DNA from: Aristaeella hokkaidonensis
GTDB lineage: Bacteria; Bacillota; Clostridia; Christensenellales; Aristaeellaceae
Assembly (NCBI RefSeq): GCF_018128945.1
Contig: NZ_CP068393.1
Coordinates: forward strand, 1,116,001 to 1,180,000
Direction of reading: 5' to 3'
Length of the DNA: 64,000 bases
The position numbers and the translations under genes were made by a program. Below the pieces are notes generated by a model. It ran no database searches, had not been told where the DNA came from, and was given only the letters and a program-made list of their open reading frames with translations. This document shows, piece by piece, positions 8,479 to 15,964 of this stretch (positions are counted from its first letter, which is position 1; the number at the start of each line of letters is the position of its first letter).

Positions 8479-9521
8479 TTGATTTGAAAACAGATCTCCT
8501 TTTACCGTCCCCGGAAACCTATGCCCTGGCCTCTGAAATTCTTGAAAAAGGCGGCCTGGTTGCTTTTCCGACTGAAACAGTGTACGGCCTGGGAGCGAAC
8601 GCCCTTGACAGTGAAGCGGTGCTGTCTGTTTTCGCAGCCAAAGGTCGTCCTGCGGATAACCCTCTGATTGTGCATATTCATGATCAGTCTCAGCTTGAAC
8701 CTCTCTGTGATCTTCCGGATGGTGCCCAGGCGCTGATGGATAAGTTCTGGCCGGGTCCCCTGACAATCCTTTGTCCGAAAAAGCCGGCCATTCCGGATAC
8801 CGTCACTGCCGGCCTACCTACGGTTGCGGTTCGTATGCCCTCTCATCCGGTAGCCCGTGCGCTTCTCCAGGCCTGCAGCCTGCCCATTGCCGCGCCTTCT
8901 GCCAACAGTTCAGGCAGGCCCAGTCCCACAACTGCAGCTCACGTCATGGAGGATATGAATACAAAGATTCCCCTCATCATAGACGGCGGCATGTGTGATG
9001 TCGGGGTGGAGTCCACTGTGCTGGATCTCTGCCATGGCGCCCCGGTTGTGCTTCGTCCCGGCGGTATTACCCCCGGTATGATCAGCAGCGTTCTGGGTTG
9101 TGAAGTCCAGGTGGCCGGCAGCGTCCTGCGGCCCCTGCGGGAAAATGAAACAGCCCTTTCTCCCGGAATGCGATACAAGCATTATGCGCCTCATGCGGTC
9201 GTTACGCTCGTGGAAGGACCGGAAGAACGCGTTGTTCCCCTGCTCCGCATGCTTTATGCGCAGCAGGAGGCGGAAGGGGTAAAATCCTGCGTTTTGTGCT
9301 TTTCAGAGCATGTGAAGGAACTGGCGGATTGTCATCCCCATGATATCGGTTCTTCCTCAGATCCTTCCGAGATTGCCCACAGGCTCTTCGATATCCTGCG
9401 CAGGCTGGATGAGGAAAACATGGAAGCCGTATTCAGTGAGGTTATTCCTCCTGAGGGCGTCGGTCTGGCGGTGATGAATCGTCTCGGCCGTGCGGCCGCC
9501 TTCCGGACCATTCAGGCATAA
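8475..9521 (+). CDS. ywlC: L-threonylcarbamoyladenylate synthase, two-domain Sua5/YwlC type
   Basis: Makes threonylcarbamoyl-AMP from threonine, bicarbonate and ATP for the t6A37 modification of ANN-decoding tRNAs. It has 348 residues, like B. subtilis YwlC, with a YrdC domain (about 10-195; 'GGLVAFPTETVYGLGANA' and the 'KGRPADNPL' nucleotide motif; 'APSANSSGRPSPTTA') and a C-terminal Sua5 domain linked by the 'LSPGMRYKHYAPHA' motif. It starts at GTG, with GTGA shared between its start and the prfA stop, so translation is probably coupled. It is the last gene of the yqhQ-prmC-prfA-ywlC run. Confidence 0.95.
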   Translation: MIDLKTDLLLPSPETYALASEILEKGGLVAFPTETVYGLGANALDSEAVLSVFAAKGRPADNPLIVHIHDQSQLEPLCDLPDGAQALMDKFWPGPLTILCPKKPAIPDTVTAGLPTVAVRMPSHPVARALLQACSLPIAAPSANSSGRPSPTTAAHVMEDMNTKIPLIIDGGMCDVGVESTVLDLCHGAPVVLRPGGITPGMISSVLGCEVQVAGSVLRPLRENETALSPGMRYKHYAPHAVVTLVEGPEERVVPLLRMLYAQQEAEGVKSCVLCFSEHVKELADCHPHDIGSSSDPSEIAHRLFDILRRLDEENMEAVFSEVIPPEGVGLAVMNRLGRAAAFRTIQA

Positions 9522-9525
9522 AGAA

Positions 9526-9556
9526 AACAGGTTCCTGGTACAGGAACCTGTTTTTT
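9526..9556. terminator. Bidirectional Rho-independent terminator
   Basis: Perfect stem AACAGGTTCCTG / CAGGAACCTGTT (9526-9552) with a T-run on the plus strand and AAGAAAA on the other side, between convergent ywlC and pgi. Confidence 0.9.
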
Positions 9557-9569
9557 CTGTATGTTTGCG

Positions 9570-11150
9570 TCAGATGCCGAGCAGTTCGCTGAAGGTGTTC
9601 AGTGCTCCGTCTGTCTCATGGGCGAGAACGCGCTTGGCCAGGATCTTGCCCAGCTGTACGCCCTCCTGGTCAAAGCTGTTCAGGTTCCACAGGAAGCCCT
9701 GGAACATAACCTTGTTCTCAAAATGGGACAGCAGCGCGCCCAGCGCTTCAGGGGTCAGCTGTTTACCAATGATGATGCTGGAAGGCCGGTTGCCGGCAAA
9801 ATGCTTGTTCCGGTTTTCATCCTGCTTGCCGCAGGCAAAAGCCATAATCTGCGCTGCCACGTTGGCGCTCAGCTTCTGCTGGCTTGTGCTTCCCTGGATG
9901 GTTACGTCCATACCGGCCTGGTTTTCATTGAAGCCGATGAACTGCAGCGGAATAATGTCCGTTCCCTGGTGCAGCAGCTGATAGAAGGAGTGCTGTCCGT
10001 TGGTACCGGGTTCGCCGAAGATGATGGGCCCGGTGGGATAATCCACTGCTTCTCCCCTTCTGTTCACGCTCTTGCCGTTGGATTCCATATCCATCTGCTG
10101 CAGATGGGCCGGGAAGCGGCTCAGCGCCTGGGAATAAGGCAGCACGGCAGTGGCCGGATATCCGAGCACATTCCGCTCGTAAACGCCGATCAGCGCGTCC
10201 AGCATCGCGGCATTGGTCATCGGATCTTTGCCGGCAGCCAGCTTGTCTTCTTCAGCAGCGCCCCGCAGGAAACGGTCAAACACTTCCGGTCCGAAGGCCA
10301 GGGAAAGCACTGCGCCGCCCACGGAAGAAGTGGAGGAGAAACGTCCGCCGATAAAGTCGTCCATGAAGAAGGCAGCCAGGTAATCACTGTTGCCTGCCAG
10401 CGGGGATGTCTCGCTTGTTACAGCGATCATATGCTTGGATGCATCCAGTCCGGCGTTCTTCAACGCTTCTTTTACAAAGGATTCGTTGGTCAGGGTTTCC
10501 AGCGTTGTACCGGATTTGGAAACCAGGATAAAAATCGTCCTGGAAGGATCAATCGTGCCCAGTACGCCTGCTGCGTCGTCCGGATCCACGTTGCTGATAA
10601 ACTTTGCTTCCATCTTGAAGCAGCCGTTCTTCTTGGCCCAGTTTTCCAGGGCCAGGTACATGGCGCGGGGCCCGAGGTCGCTGCCGCCGATGCCGATCTG
10701 CACCACTGTGGTAAAGGCTTCACCCTTTTCGTTCACGATCTCTCCGTCATGAACCTTCTTTGCGAAAGCGGCAATTTTGCGCTGCTGTTCCGTATAGAAC
10801 GCGCGCTTATCTGTACCGTCTGCATTCACCGCACCGCCCAGCTGTCCGCGGGTCAGGTGATGCAGTACCAGCCGCTTTTCTCCTGTGTTGATCACGGCGC
10901 CGTTGTACAGCTCTTCAAACTTGGAAGCCAGCTGCGCTTCTTCCGCCAGGGCACACAGATCCTTCAGGATGGCGTCGTCCACCTGCTTTGCCGCATAGTA
11001 ATAGGTCATACCGGCAGCCATAGGCGCATTATACTTTTTGACTCTTACTGTTCCCTCTTCACCGGCCATGGCACAGGTCAGGTCTACCCGTCCGTTCTGG
11101 CCCAGTTTCTGATAGGATGTCAGTTCATTCAGATTCTTCCACTGATTCAT
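9570..11150 (-). CDS. pgi: Glucose-6-phosphate isomerase
   Basis: Interconverts glucose-6-phosphate and fructose-6-phosphate in glycolysis and gluconeogenesis. It has 526 residues and belongs to the longer bacterial class. The phosphate-binding motif 'IGIGGSDLGPRAM' (about 150), 'VSKSGTTLETLTN' (about 215), 'GGRFSSTSSVGG' (about 275), the glutamate in 'GEPGTNGQHSFYQLLHQGT' and 'FAGNRPSS' with a later lysine region give a full catalytic set. ATG at 11150 is preceded by GGAGG. Codon use is strongly biased to a few codons, as expected for an abundant glycolytic enzyme. Confidence 0.97.
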   Translation of the reverse strand: MNQWKNLNELTSYQKLGQNGRVDLTCAMAGEEGTVRVKKYNAPMAAGMTYYYAAKQVDDAILKDLCALAEEAQLASKFEELYNGAVINTGEKRLVLHHLTRGQLGGAVNADGTDKRAFYTEQQRKIAAFAKKVHDGEIVNEKGEAFTTVVQIGIGGSDLGPRAMYLALENWAKKNGCFKMEAKFISNVDPDDAAGVLGTIDPSRTIFILVSKSGTTLETLTNESFVKEALKNAGLDASKHMIAVTSETSPLAGNSDYLAAFFMDDFIGGRFSSTSSVGGAVLSLAFGPEVFDRFLRGAAEEDKLAAGKDPMTNAAMLDALIGVYERNVLGYPATAVLPYSQALSRFPAHLQQMDMESNGKSVNRRGEAVDYPTGPIIFGEPGTNGQHSFYQLLHQGTDIIPLQFIGFNENQAGMDVTIQGSTSQQKLSANVAAQIMAFACGKQDENRNKHFAGNRPSSIIIGKQLTPEALGALLSHFENKVMFQGFLWNLNSFDQEGVQLGKILAKRVLAHETDGALNTFSELLGI

Positions 11151-11226
11151 TCCGGAACCTCCGTTACAATTTGTATTGCATGCATATTATAACTTTCATG
11201 GCGGATGCTTTCAAGCTTTTCGCCAT

Positions 11227-11260
11227 CAAAAAATCCCCGTACCATCCGGTACAGGGATTT
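11227..11260 (-). terminator. Rho-independent terminator of rplM-rpsI
   Basis: Imperfect stem AAATCCCTGTACC / GGTACGGGGATTT (11231-11260); on the minus strand it is followed by a T-run at 11227-11231. It lies about 20 bases after the rpsI stop. Confidence 0.85.
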
Positions 11261-11278
11261 TGTAAAGCAGTCGTATAA

Positions 11279-11668
11279 TCAGCGCTTGCTGAACTGCGGA
11301 GCACGACGGGCTGCCTTCAGACCGTACTTCTTGCGTTCCTTCATACGAGGATCGCGGGTCAGCAGACCGGCCTTCTTCAGGGCACCGCGCAGTTCCGGAT
11401 CAGCCTTGCAAAGGGCACGGCTGATGCCGTGACGGATTGCACCGGCCTGACCGGTCAGACCGCCGCCGTTGACGTTCACCAGCACGTCGAAGCTGCCGGT
11501 GTTGGTCAGGGTCAGGGGCTGACGAACAGTCATCTTCAGGGTCTCCAGACCGAAATACTGATCAATATCACGCTTGTTGATCGTGATCTTTCCATCGCCG
11601 GCAACCAGACGGACGCGGGCAACGGCTTTCTTACGGCGACCAACCGCATTGAATTCTACCTTAGCCAT
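11279..11668 (-). CDS. rpsI: 30S ribosomal protein S9
   Basis: Small-subunit protein whose basic C-terminal tail reaches towards the P-site tRNA. It has 129 residues, with the N-terminal '[12 protein letters not shown]' and the tail ending in SKR, as in all bacterial S9. It follows rplM by 21 bases in the conserved rplM-rpsI operon; the ribosome binding site GGAGT lies just before the ATG. Confidence 0.98.
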   Translation of the reverse strand: MAKVEFNAVGRRKKAVARVRLVAGDGKITINKRDIDQYFGLETLKMTVRQPLTLTNTGSFDVLVNVNGGGLTGQAGAIRHGISRALCKADPELRGALKKAGLLTRDPRMKERKKYGLKAARRAPQFSKR

Positions 11669-11689
11669 TCTCTTTTACTCCTTTCCGCG

Positions 11690-12121
11690 TCACTTCAGAT
11701 CCAGCACTTCAGGCTTCTGAGCAGCCTGCTCATGCTCGGCTCCGGCATAAACCTTAAGCTTCCGGGCCATCTGGCGTCCCAGGGGTCCCTTGGGCAGCAT
11801 GCCCACGACAGCGCGGCGAACGGCAAACTCGGGCTTTTCGGCCATCAGCTTGCGATACTTGGTCTCTTTCAGACCACCGGCATAACCGCTGTGATGATAG
11901 TAGATCTTCTGATCCAGCTTCTTGCCGGTCAGAATCGCCTTGGAAGCGTTGATGATGATAACATAATCACCGGTATCCATATTGGGGGTATAAATCGGCT
12001 TGTTCTTGCCGCGAAGGATGTTGGCAACCTGGCTGGCCAGCCGGCCCAGAACCATCCCGTCCGCGTCGACAACGTACCACTTGCGGTCGATGTCAGCAGC
12101 CTTAGGAATAAATGTCTTCAA
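11690..12121 (-). CDS. rplM: 50S ribosomal protein L13 (TTG start)
   Basis: Early-assembling large-subunit protein, 143 residues. The start is a TTG at 12119-12121: it gives the standard N-terminus MKTFIPKA and lies seven bases after AAGGAGG, while the upstream in-frame ATG (12175) falls in the leader. Motifs '[16 protein letters not shown]' and '[19 protein letters not shown]' are typical. The first gene of the rplM-rpsI operon. Confidence 0.97.
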   Translation of the reverse strand: MKTFIPKAADIDRKWYVVDADGMVLGRLASQVANILRGKNKPIYTPNMDTGDYVIIINASKAILTGKKLDQKIYYHHSGYAGGLKETKYRKLMAEKPEFAVRRAVVGMLPKGPLGRQMARKLKVYAGAEHEQAAQKPEVLDLK

Positions 12122-12188
12122 AGTACTTCCTCCTTGGGTTGATGGTTGAAGTGTTTCCTCACATGATGGTCGCATGTTTGGATTGAGT

Positions 12189-12220
12189 CAATGGCTACCG
12201 GGGCTAGCGGAGCTATTGAT
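12189..12220 (-). promoter_or_regulatory. Hairpin in the rplM leader, possible L13 autoregulatory element
   Basis: The roughly 100-nt leader upstream of rplM holds an imperfect 12-bp inverted repeat (TCAATgGCTaCCG / CGGaGCTATTGA). Ribosomal protein leaders for L13 are known in Firmicutes, but I cannot confirm that this matches their consensus. Confidence 0.35.
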
Positions 12221-12231
12221 TGCCAACCGCT

Positions 12232-12260
12232 ATTTTACGTCAAACAGCAAATGAAGTCAA
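12232..12260 (-). promoter_or_regulatory. Promoter of rplM-rpsI
   Basis: Read on the minus strand: TTGACT (12255-12260), 17-bp spacer, TAAAAT (12232-12237). The -35 box is part of the stem of the terminator of the preceding HAD gene. Confidence 0.75.
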
Positions 12261-12287
12261 GCATTTTCTTTGCCTGACTTCATTTAT
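12248..12287 (-). terminator. Terminator of the HAD/ABC operon
   Basis: Stem AAATGAAGTCA(G/A)GC ... GCTTGACTTCATTT, 24 bases after the HAD gene stop on the minus strand. The run after the stem is only moderately T-rich. Confidence 0.65.
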
Positions 12288-12310
12288 TTTCGGGGTTTTC
12301 AGGGATATTG

Positions 12311-12922
12311 TCAGATCCGGATGCCGGACTCCCTCATTTTCTGCTCCAGTTCATACGCTTCCCCGTGAAAAACGATCCCTTTCCAGCCGCATGCTATGGC
12401 GGCGGCCACATTGGCCGTTGTATCATCTATAAACAGGCATTCTTCCGGTTTCAGGGAGAACTTTTCTGTAAACAGCCTGTATATTTCCGGATTGGGTTTC
12501 ACTGTTTTCACGTCACAGGAAATCAGTTTACCGTCAAAATACTGGCTGACAGAAAATCTGGGCCAGTAATCATGCTGTGCAGCGCTGGCGTTGCTGAGGA
12601 GATATATATGATATCCGGCTTCTTTCAGTCTTCGGATCAGGTCTTCCATGCCCGGTATCATATCCCGGGGATAAGCCCAGTTATAAAGCAGGTTCCTGAC
12701 TTTTGATCTCAGTCTTTCCGGAAATCTGGGCAGAATCAGGGGTTCCGCCGTTTCTTCCGTCAGTGTTCCCGCGTCCATCTGGGCCCATTCTACGGAGAGG
12801 AAAAGTTCATTCATCACAAGTTTTCTGTCTTCGGGATCCAGGATGCCTTCCCTGTCTGTAAAATATTTCGGGTCAAACCGGATCACAACGTTTCCCATGT
12901 CAAATACAATATTCTGGATCAT
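12311..12922 (-). CDS. HAD-superfamily phosphatase (subfamily IA, YihX-like)
   Basis: Cytosolic phosphatase for a small sugar phosphate or nucleotide; the substrate is not predictable from sequence. It has 203 residues. The nucleophile motif reads 'VFDMGNVV' (the DxGxV variant with N in place of the second D region, as in YihX and related proteins), motif II 'LLSNAS' (about 108), motif III lysine in 'KTVKPNPEIY', and motif IV 'FIDDTTANV'. An alpha-helical cap lies between motifs I and II. Its ATG overlaps the stop of the ABC permease gene by four bases, so it is the last gene of that operon; a terminator follows. Confidence 0.88.
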   Translation of the reverse strand: MIQNIVFDMGNVVIRFDPKYFTDREGILDPEDRKLVMNELFLSVEWAQMDAGTLTEETAEPLILPRFPERLRSKVRNLLYNWAYPRDMIPGMEDLIRRLKEAGYHIYLLSNASAAQHDYWPRFSVSQYFDGKLISCDVKTVKPNPEIYRLFTEKFSLKPEECLFIDDTTANVAAAIACGWKGIVFHGEAYELEQKMRESGIRI

Positions 12923-14859
12923 GCTGCGGTTTCTTGTTCCTCTTTCGGCATTTCTTCCGCCGCTGCGCGGGCAATGCCGATCTTTCCTTTAATTTTCTCA
13001 ATGCACTTTCTGCGTTTTTCCCGGATGGCCAGCCGCTCACCAAGGTCCCGCGCACCGACGCCGTACACCAGGTAAAGGATCAGTCCGGAAATGATCATGA
13101 TGAACACGGTGGAAGCGCACCGCCGGCCGGACGCGTTCATATTCACATTGTTTCTGCCTTCATCCTCGCACATACTCTGGATAACCATGGCATAGGTGGT
13201 ACCTTCAGCCTTTTTAAAGGTTGCGCCCATGTCATATTCGGAGAACAGTGCATTGAAATTCAGTGCAAATACAGCCAGCACGCTCGGCAGCACAATCGGC
13301 AGCTTAACCCGCAGGAATGTGACTACCTGGCTGGCGCCCAGGTTTCTGGCCGCGTCCTCCAGCTCGTCGTCTATCGCGTAGAAAGCGGCTTTGATCATTC
13401 TCACAGCAAATGGCAGCTTGACCACCATATAGGCCATTACAATCAGGATCCTGACATTCTCCTTCATATACAGGTTCTGGCCGAATACGTAGAACACGTT
13501 ACCGTTGAAGAAAGTCCGGAACGAATAGCAGATCAGGATTGTCGGCAGCAGCCACGGGAAGAGCAGGCAGGCTTCCACCAGTTTGCCCCGCTTTTTCTTC
13601 TTGTGCTTGAAGATGTAGTTTACTGCGATCACAACAATGACGCAGGCCAGGGCCGCCGCGATGGCGGACATGATAAAGCTCAGCCGGATGCCGCCCAATG
13701 TCTTCTCGTTGCCGAACACACCGGAAATGGCACCCTTGCTCACCATTTCCTTCCCTTTCCAGTTCTGGTAGATGTAATCCTGGTTCCCAAAGTAGTTGGA
13801 TAAAGTCCAGGAGGAAGCGTCCAGTACTTTATTCCGGACGTTGCCCCAGTTCTGGAAAGAAAACACGATGATCATCACCACAGGGGTCATGTAGATCACA
13901 AACAGGACGTAGGCGTAGATATGCGCCAGCACATTGGCCACAGGATTCTGGATCTTCTGCTTCACCAGCTTGGCCTTGGTTTTGCTGACAGAAAGATAAT
14001 GTCCTTTATTTTCATAATGATTCAATGTTAATAGCAAAGTAATAGTACACAAGGCAAGAATTATGGATAGTAATGCTGCTCTTGCTTGTGGGAAAGATTC
14101 ATCTGCAACTGATGAGCCGGCCAATCTAACTATCTCAGGGTTAATGGAATTGTATCCCAGCAGCGTGGGTGCGGACATGGCGCACAGGCCGGTGATGAAC
14201 GTCATCACTGTCAGTGAGAAGAGCGTGGGCAGCAGGGTGGGCATAACCACCTTCAGCAGTACCTTGAAGGGCCGTGCGCCCAGGTTCCGTGCTGCTTCCA
14301 CCGTGTTATAGTCAATGCCCCGGATGGCGTTCCGCAGGAACAGCGCATGGTTGGATGTACAGGCAAAGGTCATGGTAAACAGAACCGCGTTGAAGCCTGT
14401 AAACCATTGCTTGTTCATCCCCGGGAAAAAGTCTGCCAGCCATTTGGTCATTAGACCATTTTGATCGTACAGGAATTGGTAACCGGTAACTAGCGCGACG
14501 CCTGAATAAATCAGTGTTGTCATATATCCCAGGCGCAGGATTTTCGCGCCTTTGATATCAAAATACTCTGTCAGCAGCACAATGGAGATGCCGACGACGT
14601 TGACCGTCACAACCAGGCACAGGGCCAGCCTGATGGAATTCCAGAGGAACATCGGCATTTTTCCCGCAAAGAAGAAGCGGATAACGGCAAGGGGATCCGG
14701 ATTGCCTGCCGCGTCTGTCTCCCGGAACACTGAGGTCAGGGTATTAAAGCATGGTATAACCATGAAGCCCAGGAAGAGATAAACAAACAGGACGCCTCCG
14801 AAGATGCCCCAGAGCTTTCCCAGGCCGTATTTTTGCTTTCCGGCAATGGAAGCCTGCAT
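12919..14859 (-). CDS. ABC transporter permease with two fused permease domains, iron/polyamine type
   Basis: Membrane channel of a binding-protein-dependent importer. It has 646 residues with two homologous halves of about six transmembrane segments each (about 15-305 and 330-600). Both carry the EAA loop that docks the ATPase: 'EAARNLGARPFKVLLKVVMP' in the first half and 'DAARNLGASQVVTFLRVKLP' in the second, which places it with FbpB/ThiP-like double permeases. The tail from about 605 is charged. ATG at 14859 follows AGGGAGGTGAG. The stretch at about 13990-14135 uses TTA, CTA, ATA and AGA codons that are rare in the rest of the gene. Substrate (ferric iron, putrescine, phosphonate or other) is not fixed by the sequence. 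Confidence 0.88.
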   Translation of the reverse strand: MQASIAGKQKYGLGKLWGIFGGVLFVYLFLGFMVIPCFNTLTSVFRETDAAGNPDPLAVIRFFFAGKMPMFLWNSIRLALCLVVTVNVVGISIVLLTEYFDIKGAKILRLGYMTTLIYSGVALVTGYQFLYDQNGLMTKWLADFFPGMNKQWFTGFNAVLFTMTFACTSNHALFLRNAIRGIDYNTVEAARNLGARPFKVLLKVVMPTLLPTLFSLTVMTFITGLCAMSAPTLLGYNSINPEIVRLAGSSVADESFPQARAALLSIILALCTITLLLTLNHYENKGHYLSVSKTKAKLVKQKIQNPVANVLAHIYAYVLFVIYMTPVVMIIVFSFQNWGNVRNKVLDASSWTLSNYFGNQDYIYQNWKGKEMVSKGAISGVFGNEKTLGGIRLSFIMSAIAAALACVIVVIAVNYIFKHKKKKRGKLVEACLLFPWLLPTILICYSFRTFFNGNVFYVFGQNLYMKENVRILIVMAYMVVKLPFAVRMIKAAFYAIDDELEDAARNLGASQVVTFLRVKLPIVLPSVLAVFALNFNALFSEYDMGATFKKAEGTTYAMVIQSMCEDEGRNNVNMNASGRRCASTVFIMIISGLILYLVYGVGARDLGERLAIREKRRKCIEKIKGKIGIARAAAEEMPKEEQETAA

Positions 14860-14872
14860 GATCTCACCTCCC

Positions 14873-15883
14873 TCAGTAACTCATGATATCCTTCGGATCA
14901 ATCCGCAGGACCACGTGATCGCCGGGTTCATAGATATTGATACCGTCATTCTTTTCCACGACCTTCAGGGTCTGTCCGGCAGTCTGGATCGTATATTTGA
15001 TGAACAGTCCGTAGTATTCCTGGCTTTCGATTACGCCTTTAATGGAAACAGCCTGTCCGTCTGCGGCGGGCTCTTCCTCGTTGTCAGCCCTGACGCCGAT
15101 CCGTTCAAGGCGGATATAATGCACCTTGTCCTGCGGCAGGTTCATGAGGCCGGTAATTTCGCCCTGCAGTTTGTTGATATCGCCGATAAAGTTGGCAACG
15201 AACTCAGTGGCGGAATGATTATAGACTTCATTCGGCGTGCCGATCTGTTCAATGTATCCCTTGTTGAACACCGCGATCCGGTCAGAAAGCGTCAGCGCCT
15301 CTTCCTGGTCGTGGGTCACGTAGATTGTGGTGATGCCGAATTCGCGCTGCATTTTCTTCAGCTCGTTCCGGAGGTTCACGCGGAGTTTGGCGTCCAGGTT
15401 GGACAGCGGTTCATCCATACAGATGATGGCCGGTTCTGTCACCAGTGCCCGGGCAATCGCGACGCGTTGCTGCTGTCCGCCGGATAGCTGGGATACCGCC
15501 TTGGCCAGCTGTTCGTCGGTCAGGTCAACCTTCCGTGCGATATCCTTGACCTTCTGCTCGATCTCATCCTTCTTCATTTTCTTGATCTTCAGGCCGAAGG
15601 CAATATTGTCACGTACTGTCATCGTCGGAAACAGCGCATAGGACTGAAACACGATCCCGATATTCCTTTTTTCAATAGGCACATGGGTAATATCCCTGCC
15701 CTGCATGGATACAGTACCTTCCACCGGCTCAATAAAACCGGTAATGGTACGCAGGGTTGTTGTCTTGCCGCATCCGGACGGTCCGAGGAAAGTAAAGAAC
15801 TCTCCTTCCTTGACGTCTACATTGATGTGGTGCAGCGCTTCAAAATCGCCGAACCGCACGACGATGTTTTTCAGATCGATCAT
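14873..15883 (-). CDS. ABC transporter ATP-binding protein (PotA/FbpC type)
   Basis: ATPase that powers the adjacent permease. It has 336 residues: Walker A 'GPSGCGKTTT' (about 34), Q-loop 'VFQSYALFP', signature 'LSGGQQQR' (about 136), Walker B 'IICMDEPLSNLD', the switch histidine in 'YVTHDQEEA', and a C-terminal TOBE-like domain (about 245-336) that often senses substrate or regulators. It lies 13 bases upstream of the permease gene and 81 bases after the binding-protein gene. Confidence 0.93.
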   Translation of the reverse strand: MIDLKNIVVRFGDFEALHHINVDVKEGEFFTFLGPSGCGKTTTLRTITGFIEPVEGTVSMQGRDITHVPIEKRNIGIVFQSYALFPTMTVRDNIAFGLKIKKMKKDEIEQKVKDIARKVDLTDEQLAKAVSQLSGGQQQRVAIARALVTEPAIICMDEPLSNLDAKLRVNLRNELKKMQREFGITTIYVTHDQEEALTLSDRIAVFNKGYIEQIGTPNEVYNHSATEFVANFIGDINKLQGEITGLMNLPQDKVHYIRLERIGVRADNEEEPAADGQAVSIKGVIESQEYYGLFIKYTIQTAGQTLKVVEKNDGINIYEPGDHVVLRIDPKDIMSY

Positions 15884-15912
15884 TTTGTTTCAGTCCTTCT
15901 TTCTCCGTTTTA

Positions 15913-15944
15913 TGGAAAAGGGGCTGCCGTCGCGCGGCAGCCCC
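15913..15944 (-). terminator. Terminator-like hairpin between binding-protein and ATPase genes
   Basis: A perfect 10-bp GC-rich stem (GGGGCTGCCG / CGGCAGCCCC, 15920-15944) followed on the minus strand by TTTTCC. Located 20 bases after the binding-protein stop; partial read-through would leave more binding protein than transporter core. Confidence 0.75.
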
Positions 15945-15964
15945 GGATATCAGGGCAGTTCAGA

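Noticed and set aside
9561..11192. 543-codon plus-strand frame opposite pgi
   Set aside because: It mirrors the third-codon-position bias of pgi on the other strand; composition is unlike a protein and pgi is unambiguous.
12189..12220. Riboswitch upstream of rplM
   Set aside because: The leader is only about 100 nt with one imperfect hairpin; nothing matches a known ligand-binding riboswitch. Kept only as a possible ribosomal-protein leader.
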